Of a DNA stretch of 39,558 bases, positions 1 through 7,304 are shown piece after piece. The stretch covers positions 1 to 39,558 of the forward strand of contig SVOM01000014.1 in assembly GCA_015066405.1 (NCBI GenBank), read 5' to 3'. The DNA is from Oscillospiraceae bacterium. Lineage in GTDB: Bacteria; Bacillota; Clostridia; Oscillospirales; Acutalibacteraceae. Made by a program: the position numbers and the translations under genes. The notes beneath the pieces were generated by a model that worked only from the letters and a program-made list of their open reading frames with translations, did not search any database and was not told the DNA's origin. Each line of letters opens with the position of its first letter. Position 1 is the first letter of the stretch.

Positions 1-2
1 GC

Positions 3-683
3 GCCGAAAGAGTAATGAATATTGGCAACAGGGATAAATGCCATATCTACTGTAAGCATGACGGCTCGCTTGATGATGGCTTTGAAATAGTTTCCCACCC
101 AATGACCTTGGACTATCACAGAAACGAAATGCCGTGGGAATCGGTGTTAAGAAAAGTTCGCAGCTTGGGTTATACTTCTCATCAAGCAGAAACCTGTGGG
201 TTACACATCCACGTAAATCGTTGTTCACTTGGTAGCACCTATTGTGAACAGGAAGCCTGTATTGCCCGAATACTCTATTTCTTTGAAAAGCATTGGGAAG
301 AGCTGCTTAAATTTTCTCGCCGTACCAATCATCAGTTAGAGCGTTGGGCGGCGCGGTATGGGTATAAGGACAAACCCAAGGATATACTCGACCACGCAAA
401 AGGCGGTGCGAACAACGGCAGATATTCCTGTATCAATCTGCAAAACAATGATACGATTGAGTTCAGAATGTTTCGAGGCACATTAAAATATAACACCATA
501 ATTGCCACATTACAGCTTGTAAACAGAGTTTGTGATGTGGCTTTTTCACTGACGGATGATGAAATTAAATCAATGTCTTGGACGACCTTTGTATCGGGGT
601 GTAATGAGCCTGAGCTTATACAGTATCTCAAAGAGCGCCGTATATACATAAACGAGCCTGTGGACTGTGAGGAGGATGTGTAA
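3..683 (+). CDS. Amidoligase family protein, 5'-truncated by the window edge
   Basis: The reading frame is open to the window edge (AERV precedes the first Met at 15), so the N-terminus is missing. Visible motifs fit the Amidoligase_2 family of glutamine-synthetase-like ligases: YCKHDGSL near the start, GFEIVSHPMTL, TCGLHIHVNR in the middle (metal- and ATP-binding His residues) and IEFRMFRGTL near the end. These enzymes are predicted to form amide or peptide-like bonds using ATP. The stop codon overlaps the start of the class II amidotransferase downstream (TAATG), so the two are translationally coupled and probably act together, with the amidotransferase supplying ammonia. The substrate is unknown. 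Confidence 0.8.
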   Translation, partial: AERVMNIGNRDKCHIYCKHDGSLDDGFEIVSHPMTLDYHRNEMPWESVLRKVRSLGYTSHQAETCGLHIHVNRCSLGSTYCEQEACIARILYFFEKHWEELLKFSRRTNHQLERWAARYGYKDKPKDILDHAKGGANNGRYSCINLQNNDTIEFRMFRGTLKYNTIIATLQLVNRVCDVAFSLTDDEIKSMSWTTFVSGCNEPELIQYLKERRIYINEPVDCEEDV

Positions 684-1618
684 TGTGTTGTTTATTTGGA
701 ATGCTTGATTATAAAAACCGCTTTAATGCGAAGCAAAAAAATAAAATCATATCTATATTGTCGGTTGCTTGTGAGGCAAGAGGAACGGATGCTACAGGTA
801 TAGCCTATAACCATAACGGTCATTTGAGCGTTTATAAGCGCCCACTCGCCGCACATAAAATGAGATTTAATATTCCTGATGTAAATTTGATTATGGGACA
901 TACCCGTATGACAACACAGGGCAACGAAAAATATAATTTTAACAATCACCCATTTTACTGCGAGATTGGTAATACCGAATTTGCTTTGGCTCATAACGGA
1001 GTATTGTATAACGATATAACACTTCGCAAAACAGAAAAACTGCCCGAAACAATAATTGAAACGGACAGTTATATTGCAGTGCAGTTAATCGAAAAACAAA
1101 AAAGACTTGACTTTTCAAGTCTTGGATATATGGCAGAGCGTTTGTCAGGCTCGTTTACTATTACGGTTATGGATAATGACAACAACCTGTATTTTGTCAA
1201 AGGCGATAATCCAATGTGTATATACCACTTTAAAGAGGTAGGAATATTTATTTACGCTTCAACCGAGGAAATTCTTAAAAAAGCATTATGGCGAAAACCT
1301 TACCGTTTTGGCAAACCTAAGAAAATTGAACTTGAAGCGGGTGATATTTTAAAGATTGACCGCCACGGCAAAATGGAAAAGTCTGAATTTGATACGAGCC
1401 TATTATCTGCTGTCAGTTATTATTCGCATTTTCCTTATAGGCATATTTCAATATCTACCGAACACAAAACAAAATCTCCCTATCAGCAAGAGTATATCCG
1501 TCAGTTAAAATCCCACGCTTCGTTTTACGGTTACACAGATGATATGGTCGATATGCTTTTGGACGAGGGATATACAACGGATGATATTGAAGAAATGCTT
1601 TATTGTGGTGTGTATTAG
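683..1618 (+). CDS. Class II glutamine amidotransferase (Ntn-hydrolase fold)
   Basis: This 311-residue protein starts MCCLFG, placing the catalytic Cys at position 2 after Met removal, as in PurF/GlmS-type glutaminases. Further family motifs are RGTDATGIAY, GHTRMTTQGN with the Arg and His that bind glutamine, and FALAHNGVLYND, the oxyanion-hole Asn/Gly motif. There is no sugar isomerase or phosphoribosyltransferase domain. The C-terminal tail of about 80 residues is charged and ends with a short acidic helix. It begins inside the stop codon of the amidoligase gene. It most likely releases ammonia from glutamine for the amidoligase. The final acceptor is not known from sequence. Confidence 0.85.
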   Translation: MCCLFGMLDYKNRFNAKQKNKIISILSVACEARGTDATGIAYNHNGHLSVYKRPLAAHKMRFNIPDVNLIMGHTRMTTQGNEKYNFNNHPFYCEIGNTEFALAHNGVLYNDITLRKTEKLPETIIETDSYIAVQLIEKQKRLDFSSLGYMAERLSGSFTITVMDNDNNLYFVKGDNPMCIYHFKEVGIFIYASTEEILKKALWRKPYRFGKPKKIELEAGDILKIDRHGKMEKSEFDTSLLSAVSYYSHFPYRHISISTEHKTKSPYQQEYIRQLKSHASFYGYTDDMVDMLLDEGYTTDDIEEMLYCGVY

Positions 1619-1721
1619 TATGTCATTAGGGTACACTCTATTGGCACACCGACACAGTATGTCAATAGGGTTGGTTTATGGCTTTTGGAATATGCCAAAA
1701 AGAAATACCACCCTATTGTGA
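1617..1721 (+). promoter_or_regulatory. res-like recombination site: repeated TGTCAWTAGGGT half-sites
   Basis: Four related half-sites lie directly before the serine recombinase. TGTCATTAGGGT (1621-1632) and inverted ACTCTATTGGCA (1635-1646) form a 26-bp near-palindrome around a central AC. TGTCAATAGGGT (1660-1671) and inverted ACCCTATTGTGA (1710-1721) form a longer, spread-out site. This resembles a crossover site I plus accessory sites as in Tn3-family res. An inverted pair TTTTGG/CCAAAA lies between the last two half-sites. Because the cluster precedes the recombinase gene, it would also act as its operator. Confidence 0.55.
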
Positions 1722-1735
1722 ATTGAGGTGAGAGT

Positions 1736-2284
1736 TTGAAAATCGGATATATTCGCATCAGTACCACCGACCAGAACACTGCAAGGCAAGAAGTGTTGAT
1801 GCAAGAACTTGGTGTAGAACAAGTATATATTGACCGAATGAGCGGAAAAAACACAGACCGTCCCGAACTCAAACGAATGATGAATTATGTTAGGGAGGGT
1901 GATGTTGTAATCGTTGAGGCTATAAGCCGTTTTGCCCGTAACACAAAAGACCTTTTGGAACTTGTGGAACAACTTACCGAAAAACAGGTTGAGTTTATTT
2001 CTAAAAAAGAAGCTATCGACACAACAACCCCAACGGGCAAATTTATGCTGACGGTATTCGGGGCGGTTGCCGAGCTTGAACGGGAATACATACTACAAAG
2101 ACAAAAGGAGGGTATCGCCGTAGCCAAGCAAAATGGTGTTTACAAAGGCAGGAAGCCTATTGAACACCCACGCTTTAATGAAATAGTAACTTTATGGAAA
2201 GGCGGTGATATAACGGCAGTAGAAGCAATGAAAAGACTCGGTATGAAACCAAGTACATTTTATAGAAAAGTAAAGGAGGTTTAA
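1736..2284 (+). CDS. Serine recombinase, resolvase/invertase type
   Basis: At 182 residues it has the length of small resolvases and invertases. The catalytic domain starts KIGYIRISTTDQN, with the nucleophilic Ser at residue 9 and Arg at 7; ISRFARN and LEREYILQRQKEGI are the conserved active-site and E-helix regions. A C-terminal helix-turn-helix spans about residues 145-182. The start is TTG, supported by GAGGTGAG a few bases upstream. It lies just after the res-like repeats, as in Tn3-type modules. No transposase gene accompanies it in the window, so it may resolve element dimers or invert a segment further left. Confidence 0.88.
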   Translation: MKIGYIRISTTDQNTARQEVLMQELGVEQVYIDRMSGKNTDRPELKRMMNYVREGDVVIVEAISRFARNTKDLLELVEQLTEKQVEFISKKEAIDTTTPTGKFMLTVFGAVAELEREYILQRQKEGIAVAKQNGVYKGRKPIEHPRFNEIVTLWKGGDITAVEAMKRLGMKPSTFYRKVKEV

Positions 2285-2287
2285 GTT

Positions 2288-2371
2288 ATGCAGTGGACAC
2301 TTGCAGGCTTTGTTGTAACTCTCGGTGTATTGTGCATTATGGAGGGCATCAGTTGTATGGTGAAAGCGTAA
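2288..2371 (+). CDS. Tiny 27-aa hydrophobic protein
   Basis: ATG at 2288 lies four bases after the recombinase stop, with AAGGAGGTTTAAGTT upstream. That strong Shine-Dalgarno sits at the end of the recombinase gene and argues that the ORF is translated. The product is a single hydrophobic helix starting MQWTLAGFVV and ending in a short basic tail (MVKA). I recognise no family. Together with the next ORF it forms a pair of small membrane proteins co-transcribed with the recombinase. Confidence 0.45.
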   Translation: MQWTLAGFVVTLGVLCIMEGISCMVKA

Positions 2372-2383
2372 AGGGGTGAAAGT

Positions 2384-2506
2384 ATGTCTATTCTGTTTGC
2401 ATTGGTCGGCACGCCGCTTGCGAGCTTTGCCGAGGGTGCAATTCTTGCTGCCTCGGTATATCTTGTAAGCCGAGGGGTTAAAAATCCGTTAAAGAATAAG
2501 AAATGA
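2384..2506 (+). CDS. Small 40-aa membrane protein
   Basis: ATG at 2384 is preceded by AAGGGGTGAAAGT, a good ribosome-binding site. The protein begins MSILFALVGTPLASF, continues with a hydrophobic helix and ends with a basic cytoplasmic tail (VKNPLKNKK), a typical single-pass small protein. It lies 12 bases after the 27-aa ORF and just before a strong hairpin, so recombinase and both small ORFs probably form one transcript. I recognise no family, so the function is unknown. Confidence 0.45.
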   Translation: MSILFALVGTPLASFAEGAILAASVYLVSRGVKNPLKNKK

Positions 2507-2509
2507 AAA

Positions 2510-2539
2510 TAGGCTCAGGGTTTCAATGCCCTGAGCCTA
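2510..2539. terminator. Hairpin between converging recombinase and XRE regulator transcripts
   Basis: An 11-bp perfect stem (TAGGCTCAGGG with its complement) closes an 8-base loop. On the minus strand it is followed by a T-rich run (ATTTTCATTTC), so it best terminates the XRE gene. It may also stop the rightward small-ORF transcript. Confidence 0.7.
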
Positions 2540-2561
2540 AAATCAAAAGTAAACTAAAAGT

Positions 2562-3137
2562 CTATAATATTTTTTCTACTGCTTTTATTATTCCTCTTAT
2601 TTGCTTTCTTTTTGTCTTTTCGGTTTTGAAAATATTATACAATGCTGTAAGTAATTCATAATCGTTTTTAAGTTCATCGGTTACAGCATCCAACATTCTT
2701 TCGGTTGGACTTCCCCACGTTGCCATAGGATAAGTTAAGCGTTTTTGAACAACTTGGTCACGAACTTCTACATACTTGTTGTTTGGATGCTCCCAAAAAT
2801 AATATTCGCTTTTATCGATGTGAACACTATCATCATCAATTAAACCAAGTAAATATGCCACAGAAATAGAAAAAAGATTTGATATGAAATTAAGTTTATC
2901 AACAGGAATTTTCTTGTTTTTACCTTTTTCAATTTTGTTGATTGATTGTTTCGTATATGATAGTTTTTCTCCAACGTATTCTTGTGTGAAACCACGTGAC
3001 TTTCTTAACGATTTTAATCGTTCGCCAAATTTTTCTGTGGATACATTATATAGGTCAGCAATTACATTCCAATTGGGGTCGTATCGTATCATTTCATCCT
3101 TAAATTCTTCGATTAAAAGTTCTTTGTTATTTTGCAT
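2562..3137 (-). CDS. XRE-family helix-turn-helix repressor of the element
   Basis: About 191 residues. The helix-turn-helix spans about residues 33-95 (ERLKSLRKSRGFTQEYVGEK, then KQSINKIEKGKN), followed by a helical region that may dimerise. The ATG at 3137 is preferred because GAGGTGAC sits about 5 bases upstream, whereas the GTG at 3146 overlaps that site. It is transcribed away from the helicase-xis-int operon, and the intergenic region contains a symmetric operator over both -35 boxes. That arrangement is typical of a lysogeny-style repressor that controls itself and the excision/integration genes. The C-terminus shows no Ser-Lys autocleavage motif. Confidence 0.85.
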   Translation of the reverse strand: MQNNKELLIEEFKDEMIRYDPNWNVIADLYNVSTEKFGERLKSLRKSRGFTQEYVGEKLSYTKQSINKIEKGKNKKIPVDKLNFISNLFSISVAYLLGLIDDDSVHIDKSEYYFWEHPNNKYVEVRDQVVQKRLTYPMATWGSPTERMLDAVTDELKNDYELLTALYNIFKTEKTKRKQIRGIIKAVEKIL

Positions 3138-3155
3138 TTTTGTCACCTCACATAT

Positions 3156-3184
3156 AGTATAACATATCGTTTACTAAAAATCAA
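3156..3184 (-). promoter_or_regulatory. Leftward promoter of the XRE regulator
   Basis: Read on the minus strand: TTGATT (-35, 3184-3179), a 17-base spacer and TATACT (-10, 3161-3156). It lies about 20 bp upstream of the ATG at 3137 and overlaps the operator. Confidence 0.65.
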
Positions 3185-3206
3185 CCGTGTATTTTTCAGT
3201 TGATTT
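3178..3206. promoter_or_regulatory. Inverted-repeat operator covering both divergent -35 boxes
   Basis: AAATCAAC (3178-3185) and GTTGATTT (3199-3206) are perfect inverted arms separated by 13 bp. Each arm contains the -35 hexamer of one of the two divergent promoters, so a bound dimer would repress both at once. The adjacent XRE protein is the obvious ligand. Confidence 0.6.
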
Positions 3207-3228
3207 GTTGATTTCGGCGTGTTATAAT
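3200..3228 (+). promoter_or_regulatory. Rightward promoter for helicase-xis(-int)
   Basis: TTGATT (3200-3205), a 17-base spacer and consensus TATAAT (3223-3228). The predicted start near 3235 leaves a leader of about 115 bases before the helicase-like ATG. The leader contains an open frame with no proper start codon after the promoter and is probably non-coding. Confidence 0.7.
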
Positions 3229-3352
3229 TGGCAAAAATTCAAGATTGGGGCGATAAAAATGTTTACTATGCAATTTACAAAAACGATGATTTTGTAGCGT
3301 TTGTCAACATTGTCAGTGAATTAAAAAAGAATAACAAAATAGGAGGATTTAT

Positions 3353-4963
3353 ATGGAGTTGAAAGTTAGATGTTCTTATCCACAAAAAGATTTTATTCCC
3401 GATTTTTATCAAACAAAAATTATTGATAGCAAATCTGTAACGGACGGACTACGGAACGAAATTAAAAATTGGACACCAGCTGACCCTATTATGATTGATG
3501 CGCCGACAGGCATTGGTAAAAACACATTCGCTTTAGAAGTATGTATCCCGCGAGCTGTTCAAGCCAAACGCAATGTCTTAATTATCAGTAATAGGATTGC
3601 ATTGTCCGTGCAACAGAAACGAGCAGTAATGGAGGCGGTAAAAAGTCCTATGAGATACAGACTAACCGACAAAGGAGTTTTGGAAACAGAAACCTTTGAT
3701 AATGTGAAAGTTATCACCTATCACAGATTACGCACGCTTTTTGAAGATAAAAATAATGAAGAATGGTTACAAAAGGTTATGTTTGTAATCTTGGACGAGT
3801 GTCACTTTTTTGTAGCAGATAGCTTATTTAACGAATGGTGCGGTTATTATTTAGAGAAAATTGTTTGGAAGTTTTCAAACGCTATTCGTATCTATCTAAC
3901 GGCAACAAGTTGGGATGTTCTTTATCCTATTGCAGAAGCCGAAAAAAGTAAGTATCATCAGTTTGTGAAACCTAACTATTGGCAGCCGCCACGAAAATGT
4001 TTGAGATATTATTTCCCACGAGATTTCGATAACTACAAACTTAATTTTATTAGCAAAGCAGAAGATTTGTCATATTTGATTGAAGCAAGTCAAGGCGAAA
4101 AATGGTTAATATTCATTGATAACAAAGACAAAGGAAAAAGTTTATCAAGCGATTTGGGGGTTAAATGTGCTTATCTCGATGCGGAAAACAAAGGCAGTAA
4201 AATTTGGGAACAAATTGTAAACAAACAAAAATTTGAAAACCAAGTGTTGATTACAACCTCAGTTTTGGACAATGGTGTGAATGTTGTAGACGATAATCTA
4301 AAGAATATTGTCTTGTTTACAGATAGTCGTACGAGTATCATTCAAATGATTGGAAGAAAGAGGTGTACCGAAAATGAAAGCGTAAATTTGTGGGTGTGTG
4401 ATGTTCCGTTGGACAAAGCACAAAGATATTACCAAGAATATAAGCGGCTTTATGAATGGTACAAGGCATTTGACAACTGTCACGATGAACTTGACCGCCA
4501 CAAGCTCGCAAGTAAAATATGGTGCGCCGACAACCCAAAATTACGCAAGTTATTTGGGATTGGGAGAGGCAAATTATTTGAGAATAAAATGGCAAGATTT
4601 AGTATTGAGCGTAAATTAGATTTTTATAAGAATATTGTTGATGGTAAAACTACTTTTCAAAATTCAGTTCAAGAGTGGTTGGGCAAACCTATAGAAGAAC
4701 CATTACGGTATGTTGATAAGTTGATAGATTTTTGTAATGAGCATATAGGCAACCATTTAAGTGAGAACGAATGTAAAAAACTACGATTTTTGATTGTCAA
4801 ATCTTATGAAGAAGCGGGAAATAAGGAGCCTCAAAAATCAAGGCTAAGCGACTTAAAAGAACGTGCCTTGAATACTCGTCTGGCTGCCATAGGTATTGAA
4901 TTTAAAATCATATCTACAAATCAACAATGGATTTTATGTAAAAGTAGTGAGGAGGTATTATAA
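3353..4963 (+). CDS. DEAD/DEAH-like superfamily 2 helicase/ATPase of mobile elements
   Basis: 536 residues. A Walker A variant APTGIGKNT lies near residue 50, where the usual Lys-Thr is Lys-Asn-Thr. The Walker B box is DECH near 148, motif III-like LTATS near 182, and a motif VI-like QMIGRKRC in the second RecA domain near 333. The last 150 residues are charged and unassigned. AGGAGG precedes the ATG. It is the first gene after the regulated promoter and abuts the excisionase gene (TAA then ATG, no gap). Such helicase-like genes are frequent in integrative elements between regulator and integrase. A role in element replication or excision is inference. Confidence 0.8.
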   Translation: MELKVRCSYPQKDFIPDFYQTKIIDSKSVTDGLRNEIKNWTPADPIMIDAPTGIGKNTFALEVCIPRAVQAKRNVLIISNRIALSVQQKRAVMEAVKSPMRYRLTDKGVLETETFDNVKVITYHRLRTLFEDKNNEEWLQKVMFVILDECHFFVADSLFNEWCGYYLEKIVWKFSNAIRIYLTATSWDVLYPIAEAEKSKYHQFVKPNYWQPPRKCLRYYFPRDFDNYKLNFISKAEDLSYLIEASQGEKWLIFIDNKDKGKSLSSDLGVKCAYLDAENKGSKIWEQIVNKQKFENQVLITTSVLDNGVNVVDDNLKNIVLFTDSRTSIIQMIGRKRCTENESVNLWVCDVPLDKAQRYYQEYKRLYEWYKAFDNCHDELDRHKLASKIWCADNPKLRKLFGIGRGKLFENKMARFSIERKLDFYKNIVDGKTTFQNSVQEWLGKPIEEPLRYVDKLIDFCNEHIGNHLSENECKKLRFLIVKSYEEAGNKEPQKSRLSDLKERALNTRLAAIGIEFKIISTNQQWILCKSSEEVL

Positions 4964-5152
4964 ATGATTTATAAAGATTTTGATTCAATGCCATTGGTGA
5001 TTGAAGTGAGAGATGTGTCTGACACCTTAAAGATTGGTCGAAACAAAACCTATGAACTTCTCGCAACGGGTAAACTTTCGGCAATTAAGGTGGGAAATCA
5101 TTACAAAATTCTTCGCGATTCATTTATTGAATTTCTGAAAAGCGGAACATAA
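4964..5152 (+). CDS. xis: Excisionase-family winged-helix DNA-binding protein
   Basis: A 62-residue protein with a MerR/Xis-type helix-turn-helix: VIEVRDVSDTLKIGRNKTYE, then a wing containing KLSAIKVGNHYKILRDSFIE. This matches the size and pattern of helix_turn_helix excisionase-family proteins encoded next to tyrosine integrases. It starts directly after the helicase stop codon, with GAGG at the end of that gene as its ribosome-binding site. It likely bends the att DNA and shifts the integrase towards excision. Confidence 0.85.
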   Translation: MIYKDFDSMPLVIEVRDVSDTLKIGRNKTYELLATGKLSAIKVGNHYKILRDSFIEFLKSGT

Positions 5153-5161
5153 GTACATTCT

Positions 5162-5193
5162 GCCCGTTGCTTTTGCGGCGGGCGATTATTTTT
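5162..5193 (+). terminator. Hairpin and T-rich tail between xis and int
   Basis: GCCCGTTGC (5162-5170) pairs with GCGGCGGGC (5175-5183) through nine pairs, two of them G-U, around a TTTT loop. It is followed by GATTATTTTT. This looks like an intrinsic terminator or attenuator that lowers integrase expression from the upstream promoter. The integrase has its own AAGGAGG site. Confidence 0.65.
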
Positions 5194-5210
5194 CAAGGAG
5201 GTTAAATATA

Positions 5211-6593
5211 ATGGCAATTAGGAAAAGGGGTAATTCTTATCAAGTAATATATCGGTGTTCGGGAGAAAGTACCCCACGAACCGAAACCTACAAGTCGGAA
5301 GACGAGGCTATGATTCGTGATATGCAAATCAAACTTGCTAAAAAGAACGGCACGTTTGAGCCACCTGTGAGAGCGGCTAAGGGTGTAATTAAGCAAGAGA
5401 AAAATATAACGCTCAAAGATTTTTTAGAGGAATTTGTGGAGGTCTACGGACTTAAAAAGTGGGGTAATTCGTATTACACCACAAATCTTAGTCTTATAAG
5501 GAACTATATTAATCCATATATCGGGGAGCGGTATGTAAAATCTATTACTGCAAGAGATATGGATGCTTATTATACTATGCTGCTCGATAAACCTGCCGTT
5601 GTAGCTCAAAGCCACCGTAATGTCGGTAAGATAACAGCAAGTACAATTTCTCGCATACATAAGGTGCTTAAAAGTGCATTTGGTAAAGCGGTAGTATGGG
5701 AATACACAAAGGTAAATCCAACAATCGGGGTAACGCTGCCTAAACACAATCCTAAAGAGCGAGCGGTTTGGTCGGATGCAGAAGCGGTTGAAGCATTAAA
5801 TGTTTGTGATGACCCTGCACTTAAAATTTGCTTATATCTTGCTCTTGGTTGTAGTTTGCGTATAGGTGAAATTCTTGGTTTACAATGGTCTAATGTTCAC
5901 ATAGAAGATGAAGCCGTTTTAAACGGTGAGGCTTACATTAAAATTGATAAGGAGATTTCCCGTTGTTCAAATGACAGTATCGAAGCATTAGAGAGGGTAA
6001 ACAGAAGCACTATTATTTTAAAATTCCCTCAGATAATGCCCAAGAAAGCAACAACAAGCCTTGTGCTTAAATCTCCTAAAACCGAGAGCAGTAACCGTAT
6101 TGTATATTTACCCCAAGCGGTTATTGAAGAACTGAAAAAGGTTAAGGCTCAGCAAGAAGAAAACAAGGCTTTGCTCGGCAATGAGTATTATGACTATGAT
6201 TTGGTTGTCGCGCATATTAACGGCAGACCTTATGAAATGCGTACTATTGATAAAGCGTTCTACAATATGATTGAAAAGTATGGTCTGCGACCTGTGGTTT
6301 TTCACAGTCTGCGGCACAGTAGCACATCGTTAAAGTTAAAATTAAGTAGAGGTAATATAAAAGCCGTACAGGGCGATACAGGACACGCTGAGGCTCGGAT
6401 GGTAACTGATACTTATGCCCACGGCTTTGATGCGGACAGAAAGCTGATAGCACAAGAAATGGATAGCGGCTTCTTTGCTAAGGTGGGAACAGAAAATAAG
6501 AAAACCGAAACGAATGAAACACTTGAAATGTTAAAAAAACTTGTAAAAGAACATCCTGAATTAATATCAGAGTTGTTGTCAAAAATCGATTAA
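5211..6593 (+). CDS. int: Tyrosine recombinase/integrase
   Basis: 460 residues. An N-terminal arm-binding AP2-like region (GNSYQVIYRC, about 8-60) is followed by a SAM-like core-binding domain (about 65-165) and the catalytic domain. Catalytic residues are visible: Arg217 (CSLRIGE), the HSLRH motif with His365 and Arg368, GH at 391-392 and nucleophile Tyr402 (DTYAHG). AAGGAGG precedes the ATG. It is the last gene of the regulated operon and is separated from the tRNA-Arg only by the two cargo genes, as expected for an integrase encoded near one att site. Length and domain order match Tn916/ICE-type integrases of Firmicutes. Confidence 0.95.
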   Translation: MAIRKRGNSYQVIYRCSGESTPRTETYKSEDEAMIRDMQIKLAKKNGTFEPPVRAAKGVIKQEKNITLKDFLEEFVEVYGLKKWGNSYYTTNLSLIRNYINPYIGERYVKSITARDMDAYYTMLLDKPAVVAQSHRNVGKITASTISRIHKVLKSAFGKAVVWEYTKVNPTIGVTLPKHNPKERAVWSDAEAVEALNVCDDPALKICLYLALGCSLRIGEILGLQWSNVHIEDEAVLNGEAYIKIDKEISRCSNDSIEALERVNRSTIILKFPQIMPKKATTSLVLKSPKTESSNRIVYLPQAVIEELKKVKAQQEENKALLGNEYYDYDLVVAHINGRPYEMRTIDKAFYNMIEKYGLRPVVFHSLRHSSTSLKLKLSRGNIKAVQGDTGHAEARMVTDTYAHGFDADRKLIAQEMDSGFFAKVGTENKKTETNETLEMLKKLVKEHPELISELLSKID

Positions 6594-6627
6594 AAATTTG
6601 GCTATATAATAAAATATCCTATTTTAT

Positions 6628-6666
6628 AAAACAAGCATTGGAATATAGAAATCCAATGCTTGTTTT
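6628..6666. terminator. Bidirectional terminator between int and the exonuclease gene
   Basis: A 15-bp stem (AAAACAAGCATTGGA, 6628-6642, with its complement at 6652-6666) encloses a 9-base loop. The A/T ends of the stem give a T run in both directions. It separates the converging int and exonuclease transcripts. Confidence 0.85.
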
Positions 6667-6683
6667 GTAGATATTTTAGATTA

Positions 6684-7304
6684 TTAATAAAGAAAAATGT
6701 TATCTATTCCTTTCATTTTTAGTAGTACATAAGACGGAATGAAATCAAAAATTTTATTTGCTAAACCTAACAATTCTTTTTCACAAAGTTGTATTTCCAT
6801 TTTGTTCCAGAGAATTTCTAAATATTTAACATCATTCATAGCATATAATAACTGACCTTCTGTTAAAGTTTCTGCTTTCCAATTAGATAGTTGATAGCTC
6901 TTATCAATATCAATATTGAGATATTCGCTTAACAAAGGCTTAAGCGAATTGTTGTGTTTTAATCCATTTATTAATTTGGAACTAATTTTTGTACAAACGA
7001 TATTATTGACATTTATTATGTCAATATTTTTCATTAGAAAAGAAACATCAAAAACCGCATTGTGAAATACCTTAATTATTTTCTTGTCTATAAGTATTTT
7101 GGTCAGATTTGGATATTCTAAAGCATTGTTATATTTTAATATAACTTGAATATCTTTTGAGCATAGTTGTATTGTGCATAAAGAATCTTTTAAAAAGTCT
7201 AAACCTGTAGTTTCGGTATCAATTGCAACAATCCCATTTTTTTCAATTTCAATAACAATATCCTCTGATAAATCGTTTTCCAACACAATTAGATAATTAT
7301 TCAT
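6684..7304 (-). CDS. DEDD-family (RNase D-like) 3'-5' exonuclease, element cargo
   Basis: 206 residues with all exonuclease motifs: ExoI DTETTG (Asp29, Glu31), ExoII FHNAVFDVSFL (Asp86) and ExoIII YAMNDVKYL (Tyr154, Asp158), the DEDDy form. The WKAETLTEGQLLYAMNDV stretch resembles RNase D. It is a bare nuclease domain, since the HRDC domains of cellular RNase D are missing. Its start overlaps the stop of the membrane-protein gene by 4 bases (ATGA), so it is translationally coupled to that gene. Base composition is AT-rich compared with the nearby chromosome. It probably degrades RNA or DNA 3' ends as the effector or processing part of the pair. The target is unknown. Confidence 0.85.
   Translation of the reverse strand: MNNYLIVLENDLSEDIVIEIEKNGIVAIDTETTGLDFLKDSLCTIQLCSKDIQVILKYNNALEYPNLTKILIDKKIIKVFHNAVFDVSFLMKNIDIINVNNIVCTKISSKLINGLKHNNSLKPLLSEYLNIDIDKSYQLSNWKAETLTEGQLLYAMNDVKYLEILWNKMEIQLCEKELLGLANKIFDFIPSYVLLKMKGIDNIFLY

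Noticed and set aside
3228-3362. 44-codon open frame (TTG start) between the XRE and helicase-like genes, containing YYAIYKNDDFVAFVNIVSEL
   Set aside because: Its only start codon overlaps the -10 box, lies before the predicted transcription start and has no ribosome site; at best a 5'-truncated gene remnant in the leader.
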